Below are positions 24,322 to 33,070 of a stretch of DNA of 41,586 bases, piece after piece. Both the position numbers and the translations under genes were made by a program. Numbering within the stretch: position 1 is the first letter of the stretch; the number at the start of each line of letters is the position of its first letter. The stretch is from assembly GCA_937973635.1 (NCBI GenBank), contig CALJJZ010000058.1, positions 1-41,586 on the forward strand. The letters are read 5' to 3'. Under the pieces are notes generated by a model, which did not search any database, was not told the origin of the DNA, and was given only the letters and a program-made list of their open reading frames with translations. This stretch comes from an uncultured Bacillota bacterium (GTDB taxonomy: Bacteria > Bacillota > Dethiobacteria > DTU022 > UBA8154).

Positions 24322-27012
24322 TTAATCCCCGGCCCCTTCCTGAACCCCCTCCCGGAGGGAGCCCGGCGGCAGGTCCAGGTAGCAGACGGCGTGGCCCGAA
24401 CGGGGGTCAGCCACAAGGCGCAGGAACATGCCGCCGCTCACTGCCGGCACATCGATAACTTTAACGGCCCCCTCCAGCGCCGCATTGCCGGGGAGCAGCT
24501 CTCCCAGCACAGAGGGGGAATGGAGCAGGAAAGCATGGTTGAAAGAGGAGCGGGGATGGTCGGGGTAAACGGGCAGATAGGTGATCCCCGATTCCACCAG
24601 GTCCAGGAAAAAATGCGTGCCGTAAGAAACCTCGGGAAGCTGGCCCGCCTTTTCAAAGGCCACCTCCACCAGGACCGAGACGTTATGCAGATCGGCATAA
24701 CCTGTATTTACGCCCAGCTGCAGGTTGCTGCTGCCCCAGCGCCCGGGCCCCATGAGCAGTATTTTTTCCCCCGCCAGCCGGGGATGGCGGTTTAGATCTC
24801 CCACCAGCCGGCCCAGCCGGCGGCGCAGGGAGTCGTCTGCCAGGCCGGCATAGCCCTGGGCATCAACATAGATAACATACCTGATCCCTTCCACCAGGCC
24901 GGGGTTGACGGAGCGAAAAGCCCGGAAAAGCACCGACGGGGCCGGTATAGCCTGGGGAATATCCAGGGGCGCCAGCTGTCCCGGCTGCCATAAGGGCCGG
25001 CACTGCAGAAGGTTGATGCTTACCCGCCCCTCCTCATCCAGGGAAGCAGTAAATTCCGTATCTACGGGATGGCCATAGGCCTCTTCCAGGCACTCCAGCA
25101 TCTCCCCAAGCATCTTCACCAAAGGCGTCCTGCCGATGAGGCGGTTAAAGGTAAGCAAGTATTTTTCTCCCCTGTCTGGCTGCGTTTCCACGTACGGCGG
25201 GTCAAAGAGGTACCCTTCCCGGAAGACGGAGGTAAAATAATGCTGCCGGGGATAATCGCCCCGCTGCAGTACCTCCTCCACAGGCACAGTCATAAAACGG
25301 TTGGCCCGCAGATCGAGGAGATCCATTTTATGCTGGGAATAACGGGCTATTTTCTGGTCGGCCTCGGGCCGGATATGGGGATGGCTTACGGCGATCATGC
25401 GCGGATAGTCATCGGGGACCCGGTTGACGGCCCGCGTGCCCAGGCCGAAAACAAGGCGGATCAGGCCCCGAGAAGGGTCAATGCGCTCCGACCAGGCATA
25501 CAGGTTGCGGGAAAAAGCCACACCGGCAAGGCAGGGGAAAAAGAAATGGCGGTAGGGAAAGCCGGCGACCCGCTGGACCAGAATGGCCATCTGCTCATCG
25601 TTTTCACCCAGCCCCCGTTTCAGACGGTAAGAGAGGACATGGGGACTGAGGGTGCTGGCATAAACAAGCTTTACCGCCCGCAGGAACTCTTTAAGGCGGG
25701 TTTCGGGATCGCCCTGGTTGGCGCAGAATTCGCTGCGGTATTTTCCGGCAAAGGCATTGCCGTAGCTGTCTTCCAGCAGGCTGCTGGAACGGACAATGAT
25801 GGGGGCCTGGCCAAAGTAATCGAGCATGTTGCGGAACTGCTCCATAATATGGGCCGGGAAGCTGCCAGCCAGGAATTCCTGCTCCACCCTGGCAAATTCT
25901 TCCGCCGTGATGGTGGAATTGTTGGTAAGCTGCAGCCGCAGGCGGAAAAGCTGGTTGTCCACGAGAAAAGTAAAGAAAACATCGGAACCGATATAGAAAG
26001 AGTCATGGGGTTCGAGTATCCTGGAAAATTCCCTTTGGGCCAGGCCCGCCTGCAGGATTTTGCGCGCCAGCAGCATCCCCGTGGCTTTACCCCCGATCCT
26101 CCCCGAACCGATCATCCGCTCCCTCACGTTTAGGAGGTCATCCAGGGTAAAATACTTTTCCGCGAGCCGGTTCAAAGTGGCGTCTGTGCCAATTAAAATA
26201 CGGCAGGCTTCCCGTTTTAAAGCCAGGAATTCGGGGGCCTGTTCCGACGTTGCCTCGCACCTTTCCCGGTACTGCAGCAGCCTGTTATAAACGCTGTCCC
26301 AGGGAGCCAGGGAGGACTTCGCGGCGTGCAGGGGGTGCTTGCGCGCCGTGGCCGAGATGGCGGCAGCCTGGCCGCTCTGGAAGACGGGTTGCCAGAGATC
26401 TCCCGCCACCACGTGGGGCAGAAACATGCTGGTAGAGTAGCGGTCCCACACCTTTAAGGGGTGGATGTACATGGTCCCGTCAATGCGGTAAACATCCACC
26501 AGCACCTGGGTGGTGTCCCGGATACGGGCCACGGCGCTGTTAGCATGCCGGCCCCGCAGCAGGGCAAAATAGGCGACGGTATTTAGCTCGCCGAGAAAAG
26601 GGCAGGTCACCTGGAAGAAGTTGGCGAGCAGCTCGTCGGTGGCCCAGTCATCCACCAGGGCGGAAAGGCTGTCGAGGATAAAAAAGCGGCACCCGGCCTG
26701 CTCCCGGATGAGCCGGTGTATCTCCGCCGTAAAAAAAGCAAAGCCGGGGCCCGGGTCCACTTCCTTCACTACCAGGCCGGGGCGGGGCGGCACCACGGGA
26801 GGGTGGGAGGCAAAACGCAGGTAGACACAGCAGCCGCTGCTGCGGATGGCTTCCTGCACAAAGGGCTCGGCAAAAAAGCGGTAGTCCTCCAGGCTGTCCA
26901 CCTGCCAGACCACGTTGTCGCCCAGCCGGTAACCGTCAAGGACAAGGTCGAGGGAAGGGATACCGCTGCTGATGCTTTCCTTTTTCTGCTGCGCCTCCAC
27001 GGTCAGGTTCAC
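24322..27012 (-). CDS. RecA/KaiC-like domain fused to a PEP-synthase/PPDK ATP-binding domain
   Basis: 896 residues if started at the GTG 27010-27012. A second GTG four codons later (26998-27000) has AGGTGA eight bases before it and may be the true start. Residues about 14-200 resemble a KaiC/RecA-type fold (SSGIPSLDLVLDG at 15-27, FFILDSLSALVDD at 110-122), but the P-loop position reads GDNVVWQVD, without GKT, so ATP binding there is doubtful. Residues about 300-700 match the N-terminal nucleotide-binding domain of PEP synthase and pyruvate phosphate dikinase (GSGRIGGKATGM at 302-313, IIVRSSSLLEDS further on, and a segment around INLLQCRPLW). The phosphohistidine and PEP/pyruvate barrel domains are absent, so it is not a full dikinase. 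It lies 26 bases after an alpha/beta hydrolase gene. Function unknown. Confidence 0.8.
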   Translation of the reverse strand: MNLTVEAQQKKESISSGIPSLDLVLDGYRLGDNVVWQVDSLEDYRFFAEPFVQEAIRSSGCCVYLRFASHPPVVPPRPGLVVKEVDPGPGFAFFTAEIHRLIREQAGCRFFILDSLSALVDDWATDELLANFFQVTCPFLGELNTVAYFALLRGRHANSAVARIRDTTQVLVDVYRIDGTMYIHPLKVWDRYSTSMFLPHVVAGDLWQPVFQSGQAAAISATARKHPLHAAKSSLAPWDSVYNRLLQYRERCEATSEQAPEFLALKREACRILIGTDATLNRLAEKYFTLDDLLNVRERMIGSGRIGGKATGMLLARKILQAGLAQREFSRILEPHDSFYIGSDVFFTFLVDNQLFRLRLQLTNNSTITAEEFARVEQEFLAGSFPAHIMEQFRNMLDYFGQAPIIVRSSSLLEDSYGNAFAGKYRSEFCANQGDPETRLKEFLRAVKLVYASTLSPHVLSYRLKRGLGENDEQMAILVQRVAGFPYRHFFFPCLAGVAFSRNLYAWSERIDPSRGLIRLVFGLGTRAVNRVPDDYPRMIAVSHPHIRPEADQKIARYSQHKMDLLDLRANRFMTVPVEEVLQRGDYPRQHYFTSVFREGYLFDPPYVETQPDRGEKYLLTFNRLIGRTPLVKMLGEMLECLEEAYGHPVDTEFTASLDEEGRVSINLLQCRPLWQPGQLAPLDIPQAIPAPSVLFRAFRSVNPGLVEGIRYVIYVDAQGYAGLADDSLRRRLGRLVGDLNRHPRLAGEKILLMGPGRWGSSNLQLGVNTGYADLHNVSVLVEVAFEKAGQLPEVSYGTHFFLDLVESGITYLPVYPDHPRSSFNHAFLLHSPSVLGELLPGNAALEGAVKVIDVPAVSGGMFLRLVADPRSGHAVCYLDLPPGSLREGVQEGAGD

Positions 27013-27038
27013 CTGCCCCAGTGTTAATCTTTAATCTG

Positions 27039-27818
27039 TCAGCTGCCGCCGACAAAAGCGGCGATGGCCGCAAAATACTCGTCTGCCCCTTCAAAAATAA
27101 GGCTGTTATGATCGGCAAAGGGGATCACCAGCAGCTTTTTCTGCTCCGTCCCCAGCAATCCATAAAGGGTTTCCGCCTCCTGCAGGGGCACCAGGCTGTC
27201 ATCTTCGCCATGGATTACCAGCGCAGGCAGGGTGATACGCTGCACCTTTTGCCGGCAGTCCTCCTCCAGCAGCTCCATTCCGTCCCGGGGCAGGGTAATG
27301 CCCAGGCGGCGGGCAATGCGCGCGGCACAGGTAAAACCGCTCTCGATAATTAAACCTTCGGCCTCGCTGCCGTACACGGCGGCAAGCTCCAGGGCAGGCA
27401 CGCTCCCCATGGAACGGCCCATAAGATAAAGGTCGGAGTTCAAGGCGCGCTGGGCAAGCTCTTCCTGCACTGCCCTGAAGAGCCGGGGAGCATCCTCGAT
27501 CATGGCGCTGAACGTAGGGGTCCCGCTGCTTGCCCCGTAACCCCTGAACTCGGCTACGGCCAGGTTCGCCCTCGCCAGGTTATGGTAAAAGGAGACAAGG
27601 CCGTCATAATCGGAAACTATCTCCCCGTTGCCGTGGAAATACAGGATGGTGGGATAAGTATCGCTGCCCAGATAAAAGCGGCAGTGCAGCTTAACGTCGT
27701 CGTCCACAGGGACATACAGGTCAAAAGCGCCCGCGGGGCAGCGGCTTAAGCCTTTGCGCGGATAAAAGGCATTGCGTAAAACAGAAGGTTGGTCCAAAAG
27801 ATGGTAATAGCGGGACAT
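27039..27818 (-). CDS. Alpha/beta hydrolase
   Basis: 259 residues from the ATG at 27816-27818, chosen because AAGGAGG lies seven bases upstream; an earlier in-frame start has none. The fold is shown by the oxyanion FHGNGE (61-66), nucleophile Ser136 in GRSMGS, acid Asp207 in HGEDDSLVP and His237 in ADHNS, a complete catalytic triad. No signal peptide, so a cytoplasmic serine hydrolase of unknown substrate (esterase, thioesterase or peptidase-like). It precedes the KaiC/PEP-synthase-like fusion gene and may be co-transcribed. Confidence 0.87.
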   Translation of the reverse strand: MSRYYHLLDQPSVLRNAFYPRKGLSRCPAGAFDLYVPVDDDVKLHCRFYLGSDTYPTILYFHGNGEIVSDYDGLVSFYHNLARANLAVAEFRGYGASSGTPTFSAMIEDAPRLFRAVQEELAQRALNSDLYLMGRSMGSVPALELAAVYGSEAEGLIIESGFTCAARIARRLGITLPRDGMELLEEDCRQKVQRITLPALVIHGEDDSLVPLQEAETLYGLLGTEQKKLLVIPFADHNSLIFEGADEYFAAIAAFVGGS

Positions 27819-27906
27819 GGGGCCGGCCTCCTTTAATTTGGCAGTTTGCACCGCGGCGTCAAAGTACGGACGACGGCGCTACAGATTATGGCTTTGCAGG
27901 CATAAT

Positions 27907-27936
27907 TTGACCGTAAGCCTCAAACAATGCTATAAT
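27907..27936 (+). promoter_or_regulatory. Sigma-A promoter of the CapA-like gene
   Basis: TTGACC, 18-base spacer, TATAAT. Transcription should begin near 27943, immediately before a strong hairpin. Confidence 0.75.
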
Positions 27937-27945
27937 GGCAAAGCG

Positions 27946-27967
27946 GGCGGCAGGGCGTCCTGCCGCC
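27946..27967 (+). other. Hairpin at the 5' end of the CapA-like transcript
   Basis: GGCGGCAGG (27946-27954) pairs perfectly with CCTGCCGCC (27959-27967) around loop GCGT, only a few bases after the predicted transcription start. It is followed by GGTTTTG, so it could be a 5' stability element or a weak attenuator. Confidence 0.5.
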
Positions 27968-28004
27968 GGTTTTGCCATAACCTTACCGGAAAACAGGTGA
28001 TCCT

Positions 28005-29387
28005 TTGCCAAGGTTAAAGCACCTTATTGTCCTGGGTACAGGGGGGCTTTTACTCTGTTGCTCCTTCTTCCTTTATCTTACCCTGGAAACATCCGCCCCC
28101 GCAAAGGCCCTCTCAGCTCCGCCTCCGTCCCCTCACCCGGCTTATTTTACCGCCATTGAAGATCACGCGATCCCGTATGACGACCCCGAAGGGATAAAAA
28201 AGGCCGCTGCCAAGGCCGCCGGGGATAGCGGTTGCTCTCCTGCAGCTGAGCCGCCTGCTGTGCGGGAGGCCGTAATTGCCTTTGTCGGGGATATCATGGT
28301 CCACAGGCCCCAGTTTTTGCAGGCCTTTGACGCGGCAAACAAAAAATACGATTTCTCCCCTAGTTTTGAGTATATCACGCCCTATTTACAGGCGTCAAAT
28401 CTGGCCGTAGGCAACCTGGAGACGACCCTGGGCGGGGCGGAGCGGGGATTTAGCGGTTATCCCCTTTTTAACAGCCCGGACGAGCTGGCCGCAGCCCTCT
28501 TTGAGGCCGGTTTTGACCTCATCTGTACCGCCAACAACCACTCCCTGGACAGCGGGGAGCAGGGCGTTTACCGCACCCTGGAAGTCCTGGAAGCGGCCGG
28601 CTTGCGGCCTTTTGGCACAGCACGCAGCCCCGAGGAAAGGGATACCCCCCTCCTGGTGGAGGTAAACGGTATAACTCTGGCTTTCCTCGCCTTTACTTAC
28701 GGCACCAATGGTATCCCGCTGCCGCGGGGCAGGGAATACATCGTAAATCTTATACATAAAGAGCTGATCCGCTCCCTGCTGGAGAAAAGCAGGAAAGCAG
28801 GCGCCGAGCTGATTGTCGTGTACATGCACTGGGGCCTGGAATACCAGAAGGCGGCCGGCAAAGAGCAAAAAGAGCTGGCGCGCTGGCTCGCCGCCGCCGG
28901 CGCCGATATTATCATTGGCAGCCATCCCCATGTCCTGCAGGAGATGGAGTTTCTGGAGGTAGAAATAGCGGCAGAAACAGAAATGGAGACAGAAACAGAA
29001 ACGGAAACAGAGACAGCGACAGAAGCGAAAAACAGCGCCACGCGCCGCGCCTTTGTAGCCTATTCCCTGGGGAACTTCCTCTCCAACCAGCAGTATCTCC
29101 CCGGCGCTGTCCCCACAAGCGAGGTGGAGTACGGCCTGCTGCTGCGCCTGCACCTGACGAAGGAAGGGGACGGCAAAGCCTCCCTGCAGGAAGTGGACTA
29201 CCTACTCACCTGGGTTGACCGGGCCAGGCGGCACCGCATTATCCCCTTGCCCCCCCTTGCGGAAGATTCTCCCCGTCCCCCCCTGCTGCCCGAACAAAAA
29301 TGGCCGGAAATCCGGGAGACGTCCCTGCGCCTGCAGGAGCGGCTGCTCCCCTTCCGCCCCGGCGGCTACAACCTGCCCCTGCAGTAA
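28005..29387 (+). CDS. CapA-family (PGA synthesis-like) metallophosphatase-fold protein, exported
   Basis: 460 residues with an N-terminal membrane anchor/signal (7-28) and a CapA domain (about 88-400): AFVGDIMVH (92-100), VGNLETTL (135-142), TANNHSLD (175-182), YMHWGLEY (273-280), IGSHPHVLQ (304-312) and YSLGNFLSN (353-361) are the typical metal-site motifs of this calcineurin-like family. CapA helps make or anchor poly-gamma-glutamate in some Firmicutes; many homologues act elsewhere in the envelope, and no capB or capC is near. A Glu-Thr repeat (324-341) is inserted between conserved motifs. The start is TTG with AGGTGA just upstream and fits the promoter. It ends two bases from the convergent namZ stop. 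Confidence 0.88.
   Translation: MPRLKHLIVLGTGGLLLCCSFFLYLTLETSAPAKALSAPPPSPHPAYFTAIEDHAIPYDDPEGIKKAAAKAAGDSGCSPAAEPPAVREAVIAFVGDIMVHRPQFLQAFDAANKKYDFSPSFEYITPYLQASNLAVGNLETTLGGAERGFSGYPLFNSPDELAAALFEAGFDLICTANNHSLDSGEQGVYRTLEVLEAAGLRPFGTARSPEERDTPLLVEVNGITLAFLAFTYGTNGIPLPRGREYIVNLIHKELIRSLLEKSRKAGAELIVVYMHWGLEYQKAAGKEQKELARWLAAAGADIIIGSHPHVLQEMEFLEVEIAAETEMETETETETETATEAKNSATRRAFVAYSLGNFLSNQQYLPGAVPTSEVEYGLLLRLHLTKEGDGKASLQEVDYLLTWVDRARRHRIIPLPPLAEDSPRPPLLPEQKWPEIRETSLRLQERLLPFRPGGYNLPLQ
28972..29027 (+). repeat. GARACA-type microsatellite inside the CapA-like gene
   Basis: A degenerate hexamer array based on GAAACA/GAGACA encodes alternating Glu-Thr (residues 324-341). Gain or loss of a six-base unit would keep the frame. 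Confidence 0.7.
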
Positions 29388-29389
29388 TC

Positions 29390-30937
29390 TTACGGCGCAA
29401 AAGTAACACTAGCCCGCAGAAAAGCGCCGTTCCAGTCCACCTGGGCACCCAGGAATTCAGCAGCAAAGCGCAGAGGCACGACGGTGCGGTTGTTTTTGAG
29501 CTGCGGCACCGTATCCATAAGCTTTTCCTGCCCATTTACCAGCACCAGGGGGCTGTCCACATGGAAATGGAGGGTAACAGGCCCTTTCTCCACCGTAACA
29601 CAGCGCGCTCCGGCCTCCCAGTGCACCCGGGCGCCCAGGCCCTCTGAAACGGCACGCAGCGGCACCATGATACGGTTCTGCCCGTCGATGAAGGGTTCCA
29701 GGTCCCCGCCAAGGGGGGCACCGTCCACCACAATGCTCAGCCCTGCGGCATACTGGGGCAGCAGATAACGCTCCCGTTCCCGCTTAAAGAGCTGCAAAGC
29801 GGGAGCATAGAGGGCTTCCATCTGCTGCGGCGTCAGCCCTTGCTCCAGCCACTGGCCAAATTTGTCCGTCCCCATGACCTTGTCGAACATGACAATATTG
29901 GTGGCTGTGCTTTTGGGGACTGTAAAATTACCCAGGGAAAAGGCATAGGCAAGGGCATAGATACCGCTCCTGGCCGGGTTAAAGGAGGCAGGATCTTGTA
30001 TTTCCAGGCGTACGCCCCCCGCCGTGCCCCTTACCTCAGGATGGAAAACGACCCCCGGCAGCCCCGCGCCGTTAAGCAGGGCGGCGAAACGCTCCGCATC
30101 GATACCCCGCCCGCCAATCCATTTAAACTTATCCGCCTGAAAAACACCCGTCCCTTCCCCCAGCCCCGTGGCCATATAGCCGTACAGGGAGGCAAGATCG
30201 GGGATATTGGGGGAGGTCTGCACAAAAGGCAGCCCCGTATCAGCAAAGGTCATATTGCGCCTGTACCCTTCCATGGGCACAACGGTCAGATCGGCGTCGA
30301 TGTTGCGGTTGAAAAAGCGGGCCAGCTCCCCGGCAGTCATACCGTGGGCCATGGGCAGGTTGTCCACCCCCACAAAAGATTTAAAGCGGTCCTCCAGCAC
30401 AGGGCCTTCCACGATCATCCCCCCCAGGGGGTTGGGGCGGTCCAGGACAACCACGGGTTTATGGTACTTTTTGGCCTCCTCCAGGCAGTAGCGCAGCGTC
30501 GACATATACGTGTAAGTACGGGCACCGATGTCCTGGATATCAAAGAGTAGCACGTCGATCCCCTGCAGCATGGCCGCGGTGGGCCTACGGGTGCTGCCAT
30601 AGAGGCTGTAAACAGGGATGCCCAGCTGCGGGTGGGTATAGGACTCGACCCAGGCCCCCGCTTTGGCCACCCCGTCCAGGCCGTGCTCGGGGGCATAAAG
30701 GGCGGTTAGATTTACCCTTTTATCGGTGGCCAGGATGTCTATTAAGCTCCTGCCACGGCTGTCCACCCCCGTTTGGTTGGTAACCAGCCCCACCCTTTTG
30801 CCGGTAATCAAATGCCGGTAGCGCTCCAGCAAAACCTCATTGCCCAGCTTTACCGCCGGCGCTGACCGGCACAGCGCGGCGCCGGGGAAAAGAACAACCG
30901 CAAGCACAAAAACAAGCAAACAGATTAGCCTCCTCAT
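29390..30937 (-). CDS. namZ: NamZ-like exo-beta-N-acetylmuramidase (DUF1343) with copper-amine-oxidase-N domain
   Basis: 515 residues. Signal peptide (1-24, hydrophobic core 5-20), DUF1343/NamZ domain (about 28-395) with LVTNQTGVD (51-59), APEHGLDG (82-89), FDIQDIGARTYTY and LDRPNPLGG, then a C-terminal copper-amine-oxidase-like N domain (about 400-515), a cell-surface module common in Clostridia and not a copper enzyme by itself. NamZ from Bacillus removes terminal MurNAc from peptidoglycan fragments, so a wall-recycling or wall-remodelling role outside the membrane is likely. A GGAGGAG site precedes the ATG. Confidence 0.9.
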   Translation of the reverse strand: MRRLICLLVFVLAVVLFPGAALCRSAPAVKLGNEVLLERYRHLITGKRVGLVTNQTGVDSRGRSLIDILATDKRVNLTALYAPEHGLDGVAKAGAWVESYTHPQLGIPVYSLYGSTRRPTAAMLQGIDVLLFDIQDIGARTYTYMSTLRYCLEEAKKYHKPVVVLDRPNPLGGMIVEGPVLEDRFKSFVGVDNLPMAHGMTAGELARFFNRNIDADLTVVPMEGYRRNMTFADTGLPFVQTSPNIPDLASLYGYMATGLGEGTGVFQADKFKWIGGRGIDAERFAALLNGAGLPGVVFHPEVRGTAGGVRLEIQDPASFNPARSGIYALAYAFSLGNFTVPKSTATNIVMFDKVMGTDKFGQWLEQGLTPQQMEALYAPALQLFKRERERYLLPQYAAGLSIVVDGAPLGGDLEPFIDGQNRIMVPLRAVSEGLGARVHWEAGARCVTVEKGPVTLHFHVDSPLVLVNGQEKLMDTVPQLKNNRTVVPLRFAAEFLGAQVDWNGAFLRASVTFAP

Positions 30938-31100
30938 TTTCTCCTCCTTACTGCCGTTTCTGCCGTTAAAAGTCAGGGACTAAGGTGGTTAAAGCGTCTC
31001 CCTCATGTCCCTATGATTAATAACGTTTACTTGGCCTTTTTGTTGCCTTTTTTAGCTTTTATTTTCAGCTTTTGGCGTTTGAACTCTGCCCGGGGCCGGG

Positions 31101-32396
31101 TCAAGAAAGGTAGGCGCGGGCCAGGCGATAGAGGAATTCAGCCTTGAGCTGCAGGCTTGGGATGTCTATGCGTTCGTTCCGGCCGTGCAGGGTGGAACGC
31201 CCCTCCGGGTCGAAACCCGGCACCGTATGCCCCATGCCGTAGGAGGGAATACCGGCTTCGCGCAGGTAACGGGAGTCGGTGGCTCCCGGTGAAATCTGGG
31301 GCAAAGAGCTAACCTCCCTGCCCGCCACCAGGGCGGTGATTTCCACCAGCAGCCGGTAATAGGGGGAAGCGGCAGAAGAAAAAGTAGGAGCATGGTAGTT
31401 GGGTATCTCTAGCTCTATCTCCCTGCTGAGATAACGGGAGAGCTCCCGCCGTACGTAAGTTTCATCTTGGCCGGGGAGAATACGTATGTCCACCTCGGCG
31501 CGGCAGAGATCGGGGACAACATTTCTCTTGCTGCCCCCCTGCACTACGTTGGGCGAAACGGTCATACGCGTCATGGCGCGCAGGCTTTCGGCAAAACCCC
31601 TGTCCTCCAGCACGAGCTTCTCCAGCAGCAGATCCGTGTTTTCCGCCGTAACCGTCAGCTCAAGGCCGAGGGCGCGGGCCAGCTCCTGCAGTAAAAACTG
31701 CACCTCCGGCACAAGCTTGATCTCCGCCCGGTAAGAAGCCAGGGCATGCAGCGCCGCAGCCATTTTCGTTACCGCATTATCGCCCAGGGTAGGCATGGAA
31801 CCATGGCAGGCAACCCCCCGTGCCAGCAGCCTGCATGCGGCGGTGCCCTTCTCCCCCACCTGGAAGAAGAAAAAAGTGCGGCCCCGCAGGATAACAGGCT
31901 CTTCGCCTCCTTCGTTCACGGCAAAATCCGCCTGCACTTTATCCCGGCAGTGCTTCAGCAGGTGGCGGATACCGTATTTCCCGCCCCGTTCCTCGTCCGC
32001 CGTGGCCACAAAAATCAGGGAGCCGCCAAGGGGTATCTTCTCCCGGGCCAGACGCAAAAGGGCATGGAGCTGGGCCGCCAGCAGCCCCTTGCAGTCACGG
32101 GTGCCACGGCCGTAAATAAAGCTGCCGTGCTGCTCGCCGCCAAAAGGGTCGCAAGCCCAGCCTTCCCCTACCGGGACCACATCACTGTGGGCCAGATACA
32201 AAAGTCTCCTTGGCCCGCCACGCCCCAGGCGGGCCAGAAAATTACCCCGGCCCGGGGCCGCTTCCACAATTTCGTTTTCAATCCCCGCCGCATCACAGAT
32301 CCCCTTAAGATAACGAGCCACGAGGATCTCGTTTCCCGGAGGGTTAACCGTATCCAGGCGAATTAAATCCACCAGTATCTTTTCCAGCGCTGGCAT
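31101..32396 (-). CDS. M20-family metallopeptidase (ArgE/DapE/ACY1 type)
   Basis: 431 residues. Two-zinc aminoacylase/deacetylase fold: LAHSDVVPV (68-76), GTRDCKGL (97-104), the catalytic DEERGG, an EGGEE further on and the last metal ligand in LHGRNERID near the C-terminus. The dimerisation domain lies in the middle. Cytoplasmic by lack of a signal. Substrate is unknown: an N-acyl amino acid or dipeptide is typical. The ATG has a poor ribosome site and sits at the edge of a GGGGTCAGACCCC palindrome shared with the upstream hydrolase end. Confidence 0.9.
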   Translation of the reverse strand: MPALEKILVDLIRLDTVNPPGNEILVARYLKGICDAAGIENEIVEAAPGRGNFLARLGRGGPRRLLYLAHSDVVPVGEGWACDPFGGEQHGSFIYGRGTRDCKGLLAAQLHALLRLAREKIPLGGSLIFVATADEERGGKYGIRHLLKHCRDKVQADFAVNEGGEEPVILRGRTFFFFQVGEKGTAACRLLARGVACHGSMPTLGDNAVTKMAAALHALASYRAEIKLVPEVQFLLQELARALGLELTVTAENTDLLLEKLVLEDRGFAESLRAMTRMTVSPNVVQGGSKRNVVPDLCRAEVDIRILPGQDETYVRRELSRYLSREIELEIPNYHAPTFSSAASPYYRLLVEITALVAGREVSSLPQISPGATDSRYLREAGIPSYGMGHTVPGFDPEGRSTLHGRNERIDIPSLQLKAEFLYRLARAYLS

Positions 32397-32439
32397 GGGG
32401 TCAGACCCCCTGTCAAAATTTGTAATGGGATTTGATCCC
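32397..32439. repeat. Pair of palindromes between the M20 peptidase and hydrolase genes
   Basis: GGGGTCAGACCCC (32397-32409) and GGGATTTGATCCC (32427-32439) flank a 17-base spacer. The second encodes the last residues of the hydrolase (from about IKSHYKF). The look is that of a small palindromic repeat insertion. Confidence 0.5.
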
Positions 32440-33057
32440 CGTGAAAAAGGCGGCTATTTGGGCGCCCAGGTCCGCTTCAAGGCCCCACCAGAAATGGTCT
32501 ACGCCTTCCACGATGATCACTTTGCCGGGAAGAGCCATCCCTGCAGCCTCCCGCCGCAGGGCCTGGGGGGTAACTACGTGGTCGTGGGAACCGCTGATGA
32601 GCAAAACAGGTTTATCCACACCGCGCAAGACGCCGGGGGCAAGGACGGGAGAGACGGCCGCCAGAGCTTTGACCTTTGCTTCCCAGCTGCCCACAGCCAG
32701 GGCCACCATGCCGCCAAAAGAATAGCCCACCAGGCCAAGGCGCCCCACATCCACCTCCGGCCTTGCGGCCAGGGCGACCAGAGCCGCCCTGAGGTCATCC
32801 TGTTCTCCCAGGCCGTTGTCAAAACTGCCCTCACTGGCGCCGACACCGCGAAAATTGAAGCGCAGGGCGGCGATCCCCGCCGCGTTGAGGGCGTCACAGA
32901 TTCCCGAGACTACATTGTTATGCATGCTCCCCCCAAAAAGGGGATGGGGATGACAGACAACCACGCCCGGTATTTGGCCTCTGTCGCCCTCCGGCAGGTG
33001 CAGGCGTCCTTCCAGGTTGAGCCGGCCGCACTGGAAGGTTAAAGTCGTTTCGGCCAT
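32413..33057 (-). CDS. Alpha/beta hydrolase (CocE/dienelactone-hydrolase-like)
   Basis: 214 residues. CHPHPLFGG (35-43) is the signature start of this subgroup, followed by FRGVGASEG, nucleophile Ser in GYSFGG, acid Asp in SGSHDHVV and His in EGVDHFW. All triad members are present, so an active cytoplasmic esterase or acyl hydrolase is expected; substrate unknown. The site upstream is weak (GGTGAA). It follows the flavin reductase gene by 13 bases, and its 3' end runs into the palindromic repeat before the M20 gene. Confidence 0.87.
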   Translation of the reverse strand: MAETTLTFQCGRLNLEGRLHLPEGDRGQIPGVVVCHPHPLFGGSMHNNVVSGICDALNAAGIAALRFNFRGVGASEGSFDNGLGEQDDLRAALVALAARPEVDVGRLGLVGYSFGGMVALAVGSWEAKVKALAAVSPVLAPGVLRGVDKPVLLISGSHDHVVTPQALRREAAGMALPGKVIIVEGVDHFWWGLEADLGAQIAAFFTGIKSHYKF

Positions 33058-33070
33058 TTCAGTTCACCAC

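Noticed and set aside
31023-31098. Lysine-rich 25-codon frame on the minus strand just after the M20 peptidase stop (TTG start, ends KKGNKKAK)
   Set aside because: No ribosome binding site, out of frame with the peptidase, and the Lys codons come from an A-rich stretch; probably chance.
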